From contig JBNGIQ010009145.1 in NCBI GenBank assembly GCA_049999765.1, positions 1 through 64,000 of the forward strand: a DNA stretch of 64,000 nucleotides. Direction: 5' to 3'. The position numbers and the translations under genes were made by a program. This DNA is from Phaeoceros laevis. Lineage: Eukaryota; Anthocerotophyta; Anthocerotopsida; Notothyladales. Shown in pieces: positions 1 through 9,875 of this stretch. The notes beneath the pieces were generated by a model. That model was not told the origin of the DNA. It made no database searches and saw nothing but the letters and a program-made list of their open reading frames with translations. Every line of letters starts with the position of its first letter. Positions within the stretch are counted from its first letter, which is position 1.

Positions 1-154
1 CTCCCCCCCGTCGGACGCGGGCCTCACGCCCTTCGAGCCCTGCAGAAATGCTTCCCCCACACCGCTCCCTCTCTCTTTCCCTTCTCTCCCCTCCTCTCAT
101 TCGCCCCCTTTTACATGGGACCAACTTTTAATGTGGGTAAAGATTTTTTTAAAA

Positions 155-398
155 TGCCACTATAATGCCCTCCTAAATATAGAGTTAACAGTTAGTAGCG
201 GTAACACTATGACGTAGTAAGTATGTGTACATAAAACGTAGCAGCTAGAAGTTATTAGAACGTCAAGTGTCACGCACCTAGCATGGGGGCCCAAACGCTG
301 CCACATGTTACTTTTTCGGCCTTTTACAAAAGGGTGGCCTAAACCCTAAGCATAGGCCCGATTACGCCCAAAGTACAGTCCCGCGGTAGACTGTTATA
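155..398 (+). repeat. Gypsy 5' LTR
   Basis: It aligns with 31702-31943 over nearly its whole length, sharing blocks such as TAGTAGCGGTAA, GACGTAGTAAGTATGTGTA and CTGCCACATGTTACTTTTT. It starts TG and ends TTATA where the 3' copy ends TTACA. It is followed directly by the primer-binding site. The first 154 bases of the window are a C-rich flank in which I recognise nothing. Confidence 0.8.
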
Positions 399-399
399 T

Positions 400-412
400 T
401 GGTATCAGAGCC
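400..412 (+). promoter_or_regulatory. Gypsy primer-binding site (tRNA-iMet)
   Basis: TGGTATCAGAGCC lies one base after the LTR end. It is the standard plant LTR-retrotransposon site complementary to the 3' end of initiator methionine tRNA. Confidence 0.85.
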
Positions 413-623
413 TAGGCCACAATAGCTCGGCCATGCTCCGACGGGTCTGGGAGTTGAGGACGGATTGTGATCTTCCACTAATGCATTTCACACTGCAAGG
501 GCAACGTATGCGCTTAACTGGGCGTCCCGTCATTACACGCCCAGGTTGAGCCAGTTGGAGGAACTTCTGGCACTTGCATTGTCTGCGATTCGAGGAGGCA
601 ATCAGTTATTGTAGCAGGGGTTA

Positions 624-1981
624 GTGCTGGACATATTGTATGCGAGGCTGACAGCAGGGTCCAGGGAGTGGCGAGTCGGTGAGGACCTAGCGCTGGAGAT
701 ACTCATCGCAGAGCTGACGAAGGTATTTGGGATTACTCGGAAAGGAGCTGAAATTTGGTTCTTGGAGGTGGAACCCGGGGTACCCAAGGTGGTGCAGTAT
801 CTAGAGGCACAAGGCAGGAGTGGATTACTCTGGAGCATTGACCTTGAACATGGTCCGATTAAGCGTGAAGTTTTCAATTACCTTGACATCTTGGTGTGTT
901 TAAAAAAGCTAATCAGGGAGCTAGCCATACATCGCGTGAGGACATCGCGCCAGCGAGAAGAGAGGGAGCGGTTGACGGCATCGTTTGCCAGAACGCAAGT
1001 TTGACCTAGAAGATCGAGAAGCCAAGTCGATACAGAGGGAGGGTGTAGCTCCTGCAGGCCAGATGGAAGCGAACATACCAGAACCAGCAGGGGCCGTGAT
1101 GGCTGTCCCAACGACTTGGAGCACGGAGGAACTTGCTCGGTTGTTGATTGAGCAACGGGACAAGGTAGCCGAACTAGAACAGGCTCTGTGACAGCAAGCA
1201 GCAAGCTGGCTCACGACCCAGGGAAGAGAGTAGACCAGCTGCGCACTACTCGATCAAGGCTCCCAAACTCAAGCTCTTCGACGGCAAATGTGATCCGGCC
1301 ACGGTTGCAAGGTGGAAGCACCAAGTCAGACTGTACATACTTTTGCAAAATGTGAAGGTTGAGCACCAAGTGATTTTAGCATCTACTTTTTTGCGAGGAG
1401 CTGCGTTGACATGGTGGCTGCAACGGGAGATGCTGGAACAACAGGGTGGAGCGTTGCCCTGTACTAACCTAGACGAGTTCTTTTTAGCTGTGACCTTGCA
1501 GTTCGTGCCACTTGATAGTAGGATGGTGGCAAGGGACAAGTTGAAGTATGTGCGGCATAGGGGCAGTCTTGCAGCTTATAACGAAGAGTTTCTTAACATC
1601 TGTTTGAGTATTCCAAGTATAATGGAAGACAAAAAGTCTGCAAAAAAGGAGGTAGTGATGCAGAGGTGTCAAACATTAAATGAGGCCATGGCAGTTGCTA
1701 ACCGAGCAGATGCTCTCTTCTGGAGTTTGCGGAATTCTAGCTAGAACAGGTATAGCTCAGGAGGCACTAACAGTGTGGGAGATGGGCCAGTACCCATGGA
1801 GATTGGCCAAGTTAAGCAAGAGTTCCAGAGTAATTGCTACTCATGTGGTGAGTGGGGGCATCGAAGCTTTGAATGTACGAAGACACTTGTAGGAAACAGG
1901 AGAGTTAATGATGTTGAGGCAGAACCGGAGACACTGAAAGAGGAGCCGGGAAATGAGAGTCACCAGCAGCAGGAGGGGTAA
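624..1981 (+). pseudogene. Gypsy gag, frameshifted
   Basis: The reading is split over several frames: 624-1004, 985-1191, 1343-1744 and 1775-1981. The 1343-1744 piece holds the Retrotrans_gag signature (GAALTWW, then an aromatic/Phe-rich stretch, and GSLAAYNEEF). The 1775-1981 piece holds a CCHC zinc knuckle (CYSCGEWGHRSFEC). Gag would package the element RNA in cytoplasmic particles, and the knuckle binds nucleic acid. After 1981 the frame continues toward the expected protease start (CKILM near 2128) and is then lost at the insertion. Confidence 0.75.
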
Positions 1982-2127
1982 CTGCTGGGGATTCCACGGC
2001 CCTTAAGCCAGTAAAAGAAGTTACAAAGGTCTGCAATTGTGAGTGCTCATGTGCTGAAGGAGGGCAGAGGGTAAGAGACCTGTTCACTGTCCAGGGCAAG
2101 GCTAATGGACAACATTGCAAAATTCTC

Positions 2128-2614
2128 ATGTTGTGGTGGAAGTTGTTGATCATGTTGAAGTGGCCAGGTTCCTCCGATATCCCAAATGGTGGTGATGGGT
2201 TTTCTGCTTGCCGCTCCTCTCCCGGAGACTCAATGGCGCCATCCGGTGCCGGATGTCCGGTACCCTCTGCATGCACTTGTCGACCTACCTTAGCCGCCGC
2301 CTCCGCATCCAATTCTGCTTGCCTAGTTCCCAAAGCAGCTTGCTTTTGGAGTGTCCGTTGTCTCCTGCACTTCTCCCTGTCCTTGTCTTTTTCCACCAAG
2401 CTGTTTTTCCTTGTAGACTTTGGTGGAGGTGGTGGAGCGGTTGCCGGTGGAGATGGTTGCCTGCGAGGGGTGGAAGGCAAAGATTAAGGCACTTGATGCA
2501 CTGGTGATTGAGGCACTGGTGCAGAGGGTGGTGGAATGGTTGCCCCCCCACAGTATACCCATTTTGGGTTGAGCATGGTCTCACAACCACCAACCATTTG
2601 TGGCTTATCCACAT
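2128..2614 (-). pseudogene. C-terminal part of an antisense DNA-methyltransferase-like gene
   Basis: On the minus strand this continues the methyltransferase frame of 12085-12954 once Copia-1 and the MITE at 2615-3218 are taken out with one copy of each target duplication (GTGGA and AT). It reads through a Pro-rich stretch (PSTPRRQPSPPATAPPPPP) and a basic, charged region (KDKDREKCRRQRTLQKQ), and it fades out near 2150-2128. One in-frame TAA (2484-2486) interrupts it. The tail is of a low-complexity kind common in nuclear proteins, and no domain is recognised. The exact junction with gypsy is uncertain by about 40 bp. Confidence 0.5.
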
Positions 2615-3218
2615 ACCGTAGAGGCCTATACACTTCGGCACCCAGTGCCGAAATATTTATTTTGATTTTCGGCAGATAATTTTTTATATTTTTTATTTTC
2701 GGCATGTTATTTCGTACATTTTTCAGATTCGGCACTTTTTTGGGAGGTATTAGGTGATTCTAAGCTTAAACAACAAACCAACAAATGGGGCACAATATAC
2801 TGGTGTGGGCGTGGCACAAATATTTCCTGCCCAATATGGGGAATATGTAGACACTACTAGTAGTTTAGATCTAGCACAGCCAAACCCTTATGGAAAACCG
2901 GTCCCCACCCCACGGAAAAGGAGTCACCTTTGGCGGTGAAACTACTAAACTACAAGTACTGTCTACATATACCCCATATTGCGCGGGAGTTTAGTGTGCC
3001 ATACCAATGCCTATAAAAAATGCCCGATTTGATATTCCAAGTCTACTTGCGTAGCTCGTAATCGAATTCGCACCGAGTGATGTGCCGAAATATTTTTATT
3101 TTTCGGCACCTTGACTGGAAATATATTTGAAATTCGGCAAACTTTCTAAAAATCAGAGTTAATTTCGGCAAAACGTTAAAATAATAATTATTTGCCGAAG
3201 TGTATAGGCCTCTACGGT
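2615..3218. mobile_element. MITE with ACCGTAGAGG termini and TTCGGCA arrays
   Basis: The terminal inverted repeats are at least 26 bp and identical, starting ACCGTAGAGGCCTATACACT. The flanks read AT on both sides (2613-2614, 3219-3220); TA is an equally possible reading one base along. Choosing AT puts the disrupted methyltransferase gene back in frame. The heptamer TTCGGCA / TGCCGAA recurs about every 20-35 bp in both subterminal regions. It has no coding capacity, and a second palindromic element sits in its middle. Confidence 0.75.
2800..3011. mobile_element. Inner MITE nested in the 2615-3218 MITE
   Basis: A long imperfect inverted repeat pairs the left side (CAATATGGGGAATATGTAGA near 2832) with the right side (inverse near 2984). 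It continues outward through GTGGCACA-like ends. TA dinucleotides flank both sides (2798-2799, 3012-3013), which would fit a Tc1/mariner-type MITE. The exact ends are an estimate. Confidence 0.5.
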
Positions 3219-3232
3219 ATTCTCTTTGTGGA

Positions 3233-3468
3233 TGTTGGGAAAACCTTAATCCCTTGAATAGGGTTAAATGCATTTAATATGTTTATTCGACTTCCGGCTC
3301 TAGTTACACATAGGTTAGATAGGTAACCACAACTGACGGTTATAACGGTTACTTGTCAAGAGACAAGGGCAGCCGGCACATGCACATTCTTGCCACTATT
3401 GTTCCCCTCTTCTTGCAATACAATGCTTGCATGCTATAAATCTAATGTCTACCTAGCATTTTACAACA
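3233..3468 (+). repeat. Copia-1 5' LTR
   Basis: It matches 11849-12084 over its full 236 bp, starts TGTTGG and ends TACAACA. CTATAAATCTAATG near its 3' end is a plausible TATA-type element. The PBS follows at once. Confidence 0.9.
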
Positions 3469-3481
3469 TGGTATTAGAGCC
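3469..3481 (+). promoter_or_regulatory. Copia-1 primer-binding site
   Basis: TGGTATTAGAGCC starts at the base after the LTR. It is complementary to initiator-Met tRNA with one difference from the gypsy site. Confidence 0.85.
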
Positions 3482-3563
3482 ACTATCGCGCAATTTGTTG
3501 CGATGGCAGCGCCTGATCCGAGACTCTCATACTGGATAGGCTGTGGTGCTTGCATGCTACACT

Positions 3564-4058
3564 AGGGCGATTTTGGGCGGTACTTGCAGGACCTGACTTT
3601 GAAGAAATGCACTTAAGATATAAATTATAGCATATCGGGGTGGAGCTCAACAAGAAAATTTCAAAAAAACCTATCTTTCTCAATTTTGGGATAAAAAAGT
3701 TCTCCAAGTACTTAGAACTTAGAGAACTAAACTTCATTATTTTCTAATAAAAATGACATAAACCTATGATGTATGTTTCTTATACTTCGTGGGCAAAAAA
3801 TTAGAATCAATAAATGGATAAAAGTACTTAAAAGTACCCCCAGCCAGGGGGTGGACACCTCTACTTCCAGCCCGTTTTTGTCAATAACTTTTTGGACACG
3901 TATCAAACATAAAATATTCTTACATATTCGAAATCCTCTCAATGAGATAAATACAACCGTGCCATTTTTTGCCACTTTTGGATTTGTCAAGTACCATTCC
4001 GAGGCGGTCAAAGTTCAAAAACCCATAGATAAGGGGGGTGGACACCGAAAAACGCCCT
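3564..4058. mobile_element. MITE related to the 14.5 kb DNA transposon
   Basis: The ends read AGGGCG...CGCCCT, flanked by ACT at 3561-3563 and 4059-4061. The inverse of its right end shares CGGTGTCCACCCCC, a long diverged block and ACATGTAAGAAT-like sequence with the left end of the large transposon (13005-13240). Its left end shares GGCGGTACTTG and GGACC with the large transposon's right end. It is about 495 bp and non-coding, and is best explained as a deletion derivative moved by the same transposase family. Confidence 0.7.
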
Positions 4059-5250
4059 ACTGTATCCTGCAAGGACCCGCTGGCTGGAGTATTTGTCACC
4101 ATTCTTGGATGTAGAATTCCAGTTCCTCATAGCAGGAGCAATCAAAGGTATTTTATGGTGAGCGGAACTCTGAGACCAGAGACGAAGCTTCCATGTCAAG
4201 AGCGGACCACACCATAAGGTGAAGGTCGCACTCCGCTGTCGATCTTAAGGAACCTGTGCGCAAGGGAAGCGCGGTCAAAGGTAGCACTGCAGTTGCTGAA
4301 ATTGCTGGAATGTGAGGAGGACGAAGTTTGGGTGTGTGGCAGGATCGCTCCCGCACTTTGTTCTTACCGGATGAGTATGGAGTCGAGGCGCAGTCGGTCT
4401 GGGAGGCAGCGTCGGGGAAGAAGGCACATCTGCCGTGATCTGTGCGAGGCCAGGACACAAGGGCACTACTTGCCCGATGACCGCCTTCCGTACAGGATGC
4501 GGCAATTAGTTTTCTCACCTGCATCGCTGCAGTACACACACCGCCTGCACCAAAACTATACACATCCAATAGAAAGAGCAATTTTATCCCCACACTTCCT
4601 TCCATCGAAGATTCGCAGCACCTGCACAGTAACGGCACACACCTCGGCCGAGACAGGAGTCAGGTTACACATTGTTGCAGCAATCTCTGCAATCGGATGT
4701 TAGTTTACTTGTTAGGCTAGTTCGGAATTCAGAGACAACAGCTATTAGGAGGTCAAAGTTTGTATTCATGACACTCAATCCAATTCGTGCACAACTAGAT
4801 GTCATTAGCAATAGACTGAAATTGTCTGAGACAGCAAATGTACTAGATTGTGTCCACGTTAATGCAAAAGAGTCGGAAACCGTGAAACCAGAACATATAC
4901 CTCTCGCTGGCAATTACAAATGTTGTCTTGAATGTTTTAACTCAATTTCATGTCTAATTGATGCACCTATGGATGGTGCAAGTCAGCCTCCGTCCTTCTA
5001 AAACTTGGAAGAAAGCTCCGAAGACGGCTGTGATCAAGCACTTGAATATTAGATCCTTGAGAGCATCAGGAACCTCTTCTAGGTGATCCCGAGGAGTCTG
5101 AGATGGATGCAGACGAAGCTGCATGTGAGCGTGGGAGGAGAGAGAAGGAGAGGCATGACAAACTGAGAGTTCTAAGAGAGAGAGCGTGCAGACAAAGCAC
5201 GTGAAGAGCAAGAACGACAGGAGAAAGCTGAAAATGAAAAACTGCCTATT
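4059..5250 (+). other. Copia-1 leader with possible small ORF
   Basis: This 1.2 kb stretch lies between the PBS/MITE and gag. An open frame runs 4672-5001 (first ATG 4768). It contains IRAQLDVISNRLKLSET, which could form a short helix, and a cysteine pair. Copia-2 and Copia-3 also have ORFs in this position, but I cannot align this one to them by eye. The 4100-4660 part shows nothing recognisable. Confidence 0.4.
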
Positions 5251-5817
5251 GTGAAAATAGATTTCAAAGAAAAGGATTGCATTACCGGTGGAGTGAACTG
5301 CGATGTTTGGGTGATGCGAATGCGATGTTTCTTGAGAGAGGCTCATCTGTGGGAGTACGTTATTGGTGATAACCCCCGCCTTGATGATGATGACCCGTTT
5401 CCAAGTTCCTCCAGCGTCATCTCATCCATAACAGAACAAAGATGGTGAGATAAGTTTGATGAGAAAGCACAAAGTATCATCATAATTGGTCTAAGTGAGC
5501 AGATGTCCCTATGTGTAATCGATGCAAAGACATCAAAAGAAATGTGGGACCACTTAGCCATGGTCTATCATGCCAAGGACATGATGACAAGGATGGCAGC
5601 TTAGACCAAGTTCCACTCGTTGAAAATGAGAGAAGGGGAACCCATTGATCTGTTTGTGACACAGTTTTGAAATGCAAAACTCAGACTGGAGCAAAGGTCG
5701 ACGAGCAAGATGCATGTGTTAGGTTCTTGGCATCGTTACCTCCAAGTTATTCACACTTTGTCTCCAGTCAAAACGCCGTCTTGCGAATGGTGAGGCATCT
5801 AGCCATTGTGGCACATG
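5251..5817 (+). pseudogene. Copia-1 gag, N-terminal half
   Basis: This UBN2-type gag begins near KIDFKEKDCI, followed by the usual Asp-x-Trp region (CDVWVMRM). It continues through MWDHLAMVYHAKD and SLPPSYSHFVSSQN. At least three stops interrupt the run (after GlnArgTrp, MetAlaAla and GlnPhe). The reading stops at 5817, where the CACTA-like element enters. It continues in frame at 7661 when the element and one ATG copy are removed. Confidence 0.75.
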
Positions 5818-6235
5818 CACAACCAGAAAAGTGTCACTTTTACAATTCCCCAAAACTACGATAACAACGGCCCTGCAACGTCCCAGCCGATTATTTACTA
5901 CGGCGTTGTTTCTCATAGTAATCTCGTTGTTTTTTTTTAGCGACAAGGGCACGTTTTATAAAGAAAAAAGGGAAATACAAAAGGGGTTGGAAACCCCTTT
6001 AAGACTAATCTACCACACTAAGACTATTAAGAGTGCTAGAAATGGCCACGGTGTCGTCAGTATAGCCAATAAAGTCCACGCGCCTACCGTTAATAATGTG
6101 AGTTGTAGTAATTCCGTTGTTATTCGTAGTTGAATATTTACAATGCAGAACAACGCTCGTAGTAACAGCCGTTGTAAACGTTTTCTGTCTGTAACAACCG
6201 TTAACTACGCCACATGTCCAAGGTGAAAGGATAAC

Positions 6236-6372
6236 AACTATTAACTATGCCAGTTTACCAAGTTACCAGTTTACCAAGTTATCAATTTATTAGTTTATCG
6301 GTTTACTATTTTACCCGTTTAGGGTTTTCCAATTTACTAGTTTAACTTTTTTTGCCAGTTTAGCGGTTCACA
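6236..6372. repeat. Degenerate GTTTAC-type short tandem repeat
   Basis: About ten diverged copies of an 8-11 bp unit around CAGTTTACC/AGTTTAT lie inside the CACTA-like element, upstream of its ORF. Confidence 0.6.
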
Positions 6373-6657
6373 TAATTGTTTTAACCGGCACAGTTTCACG
6401 CGCATTCCCTTCGCCTCCCCCGACTTCCATTGATGTGCATTTTCAAACAAGGGGAAATAGCTACAACTGGAGCTGCAGAGAAAGCTGCACCAGCCTCTTC
6501 TGCATGAGAGAATTCGGTCGGGGTGCAAGAGCCTAACCCGCCAACAGCTGCAGCATCAACCAGCAGGTCATCCAGACCTCAACGAGGCAATGGTGAACAG
6601 TAGAAGACGCCACTTGGCAGTGTTTTGGTTGCAAGCACTCCCCCTAGCCAAGGGTCT

Positions 6658-7095
6658 ATGGGCGGTGAAACATTTGAAGGACTTAGCAAGCAGCAAACGG
6701 TGAAGTGCAAGATGTGGGCAGTGCTGAACCAAAAGAAGAGGGAAAAAACATCAGAGCATGTAGAGTATACACGTCTAAGTCAGTACATGGGGTTTGCCAT
6801 TAAAATTCGTCCATTGTGGAAAGGTAAGAAGGGTGTTCTTCTCCCTCAAGTACTAACAGCCATACAAGAAGCTGCCCTAGAGTGTTTGAACCCTATGCCA
6901 GCATTTGGTGCCGAGTTAGCATTGAGTGACGATGAATCACAGAACAAGGGTGATGTAGAGGGAGCTGAGGATGAGGGTGCGGAAGGTGAAAACGAGGCAG
7001 AAGAGGAGGGTTTGGAGGATGCGGAAGCAACAGATGACAAAGATGAATCATCCGAGAATGAAACCCACGATAAATCGGAAGATGAGAGTGGCTAG
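6658..7095 (+). CDS. Acidic-tailed ORF inside the CACTA-like element
   Basis: This is 145 codons from the first ATG (the frame is open from about 6604). The N-terminal half has a compact, basic-aromatic segment (VKCKMWAVLNQKK...MGFAIKIRPLWKGKKG). The C-terminal third is almost entirely Glu/Asp with short Ser/Ala breaks (EGAEDEGAEGENEAEEEG). I do not recognise the family, and it is too short for a CACTA transposase. It could be a relict of an internal exon or captured sequence. Expression is not shown. Confidence 0.35.
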   Translation: MGGETFEGLSKQQTVKCKMWAVLNQKKREKTSEHVEYTRLSQYMGFAIKIRPLWKGKKGVLLPQVLTAIQEAALECLNPMPAFGAELALSDDESQNKGDVEGAEDEGAEGENEAEEEGLEDAEATDDKDESSENETHDKSEDESG

Positions 7096-7308
7096 GATGG
7101 CCTTTGTAGGAGGTTTTTTCGAAGTGTCTCGTCAGCCGTCGTTGCAGACTTAAAACCGAAAAACACTGAGATGCATAGTAATTTTGCAAAGCAACTAGTT
7201 GTTATCTGAAACCCTAAATACAGGTAGCACGTTGTTATGAGACGATGTTTCATGTTGTTATCGGAAGCCCTAATTCGTGTAAAACCCGTTGGTACGTTGT
7301 TAGCACTT

Positions 7309-7440
7309 TCCACTTTTCACTTATCACTTATCACTTTTTAACTTTTGACTTTATCCCTTTTGACTTTTGACTTTGACTTTTGACTTTTGACTTTGATTTT
7401 TCACTTTCTACTTTTACTTTTGACTTTTTGACTGTTGACT
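7309..7440. repeat. TTTTGACT/CACTTTT short tandem repeat
   Basis: About 15 copies of a 7-9 bp unit (TTTTGACT with CACTTTT variants) run in one direction near the right end of the CACTA-like element. Confidence 0.75.
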
Positions 7441-7660
7441 GGGTGCCCTAACTACGGGATTACTATGCTGAGTTTACTACTGGTAACAACGATTTTAACT
7501 ACGGCTTACTACGCATATCAAAACAACGGCAATATAAAGGAAGCAAACATGGTATTTTACTATGGTTAAGGGGACCGTAGTTATGCTGTAAAAAAGCGCT
7601 AAACGTAGTAATGCCCTAGTAATAACGCGATATAAAAGTAGCACTTTTCTTGTTGTGATG

Positions 7661-8403
7661 TTGATGAAGATCACATTCCTGCATTGGAGTCTAACGAGCT
7701 GGTGGGTGCTCTCCTGCAAGAGGAGATGACCAGGCATTCGTCTAAACCACCAAGGAGCCAGGCACTCTTCACAGCTAGACCAAAAGGCCCACAAAGACTT
7801 GGACAGCCACAGGGCAACAGGTTCGCCAACAAAAGCAAGTGGTCAGCTACGAGTGGACCTGGTGAAGGGTCTAGATCTAAGAAAAGACCTGGTAACTGCA
7901 ATTGGTGCGGGCTTCCCAACCATTGGGAGATAGACTGCAGGAAGAAGAACAACGAACCTAGGCAAGTTTCTATACCTGAGGCACACTCGGTGGCCAAGAA
8001 GGAGAAGATGTCGCCCTCTGTTCTGTTGGTTTGTTCTCCTCCCAGGCAGGAGTCTTCAAAAGCCACATCTGCATCTGTATCTGAGTGCTGTACAGAAGGT
8101 AGCAAGCACAAAAAGATAAGATTTGCTCACCAATCTCTCACTGTATGCCTGAATGCATCTAGCTCATGTGAAGGGAGTTGGTATGTTGACTCAGGGGCCA
8201 CTGCACACATCTGCTGCGATAGATCAGCATTCCCAAGCTATGTGCCAGACACAAGTGCACAAAAGGTCTTGTTAGGTGATAAGACCCAATTAGACATAAA
8301 GGGAGTAGGGGAGGTCAACCTAAGCCTAAAAAATGGAGCAGTCCTCACCCTTCGAAACGTCCTTCATGTCCCCTCAATCACAAAGAATTTGCTATCTGTG
8401 CAC
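7661..8403 (+). pseudogene. Copia-1 gag C-terminus and protease
   Basis: The frame resumes after the CACTA-like element. It contains the gag end (LVGALLQEEMTRH), a CCHC knuckle (CNWCGLPNHWEIDC) and a retropepsin with intact active site (WYVDSGATAHIC), followed by the conserved LRNVLHVPSITKNLLSV. A TAG stop at 8404 ends the run. The protease would have matured the polyprotein. Confidence 0.8.
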
Positions 8404-8448
8404 TAGCTCACAAAGGATATCTTTGCAGAAGTAGTCTTCAAGAAGTCA

Positions 8449-9833
8449 ATGCGCTTTGTCAAGCAATCAGGCAAGACCTTGGCTGTTGGAAGGCTTGTGC
8501 ATGATTTGTTCCTTCTGGATGCACAAAGTATGCCAGCGCCTTCTGCACAACTCGCTGGAGTTAGTCCATCTGTAGGAAGTGCAGGCATGACACATATCTC
8601 GCATGCGAGGTTAGGACATCCAAATCCTACAAAGCTAAGTGCTATGGAGAAGACTGACCTCTACTCAGATGGGCTGCCAAAGAACCTGAGCAAGCTGCCG
8701 TTTTGTGAGGCCTGTACATATGCAAAGCACCATGTCACTGCATTTCCAAAGGGAGGTGGCACTCGTGCCACAGGCTTGCTGCAGCTAGTTCATGTTGACC
8801 TCTGCGGCACTGTATCCAAGGATTCATTCGGCGGAGGCAAGTATTTCTTGTCGTTCATTGATGACTACAGCAGGTATGCATATGTGTATGTGCTAAAAAA
8901 TAAGAATGATGCTTTCGAGAGGTTTAAGCATTACCAGGCATTGGTTGAAAGGCAGCTGGGAGTGAGAATCTTGTGCCTCCGCACTGACAATGGAGGAGAG
9001 TTTGACTCCGACGCCTTTAATGCATATTTCCAACTCTTGGCATTGCCAGACAGTTTATGGTTCCATATAGTTCTTCTCAGAACGGAGTTGCAGAGCGTTG
9101 GAACAGGTCTGTGCAAGATATCACTATAGCGTTGTTAAAACAAGCTAAACTGTCGATGGCTTACTGGGGCAAAGCAGTTAGCATAGCTGCATACCTGCAT
9201 AATCGCTTCCCTCGAGTGCTGTGCAAGGACGCACCCCTCATGAACTTTGGTGTGGCAAAATGCCATCTATATAGTATCTTCAAGTGTTCGGATCTCCAGC
9301 CTATGCTCATGTTCCTAAGAAGAAGCGGGAGCATACCAAGTTATTCGATAGAGCAGTATTTAAAACGTGTATTTATTGGATATACAGATGGTATAAAGGC
9401 TTACAAGCTTTTTGATCCGGCTACTCGTCGAGTTGAGTATGCACGTAGTGTTGTTTTTGATGAGGCTGCACTCTTGAAGGTGCATGCATTCGATGACATG
9501 CCTGCTGCTCCTGCTCAAGGGGAGGACACGACAGCAGCTAGTGACATCCCTGTCGCAGTGAGTGAGGCAGGGACAGATGTGCAGTTTGATGTAGAACCTA
9601 CTGTATTTGATCAGTCAGAGCATAGCATGTCACATGATGAGGAGTCATTGTACGAGCTCAATGAAGCTGGCATACCTGACGAGGTTGAGTCTGAGGTTGT
9701 TGAGCCTCCTGCTGTTGAGCCTGCACCAGTGGAGGTGGCAGAACCTGCAGTGGAAGCACCTGTAGCAGCAACACCTGTGCCAAGGTCGTCAGGTGGGATT
9801 AGAACTGCACCCACTCCTTACTTGCTTGAATAG
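8449..9833 (+). pseudogene. Copia-1 integrase, frameshifted
   Basis: The HHCC zinc region (HARLGHPNPTKL ... FCEACTYAKHH) is followed by the catalytic Asp in VHVDLCGT, the second Asp in LRTDNGGEF, and, after a frameshift near 9050, the Glu in NGVAERWNRS. The downstream part contains the Copia YTDGIKAYKLFDPATRRV block and a long acidic, Pro/Val/Glu-rich linker (VEPPAVEPAPVEVAEPAVEA). Integrase would insert the cDNA. The frameshift between the second Asp and the Glu makes this copy inactive. Confidence 0.8.
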
Positions 9834-9875
9834 CGGACTGGTAGATATAGTTGCACGAATTTTGACATAGGCACA

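Larger units (their letters stand above)
5818..7657. mobile_element. CACTA-like non-autonomous DNA transposon
   Basis: The termini start CACAAC and pair over about 25 bp with three mismatches (CACAACCAGAAAAGTG on the left; CACAACAAGAAAAGTG on the inverted right). ATG flanks both ends (5815-5817, 7658-7660), matching the 3-bp duplication of CACTA/En-Spm elements. Many ACTACG/ACAACGGC-type motifs in both orientations crowd the subterminal regions, another CACTA habit. Removing 5818-7660 closes the Copia-1 gag frame exactly. It encodes no recognisable transposase, only the acidic ORF at 6658. Confidence 0.75.

Noticed and set aside
2484-2735. Independent ORF crossing the MITE edge
   Set aside because: It is the methyltransferase C-terminal frame running into the MITE terminus, not a separate gene.
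4153-4703. Overlapping ORFs on both strands in the Copia-1 leader
   Set aside because: No homology, no consistent counterpart in the other two Copia leaders, and both strands are equally open.
6846-7040. Ser/Pro-rich minus-strand ORF opposite the acidic ORF
   Set aside because: Exact shadow of the Glu/Asp repeat region; composition is dictated by the other strand.
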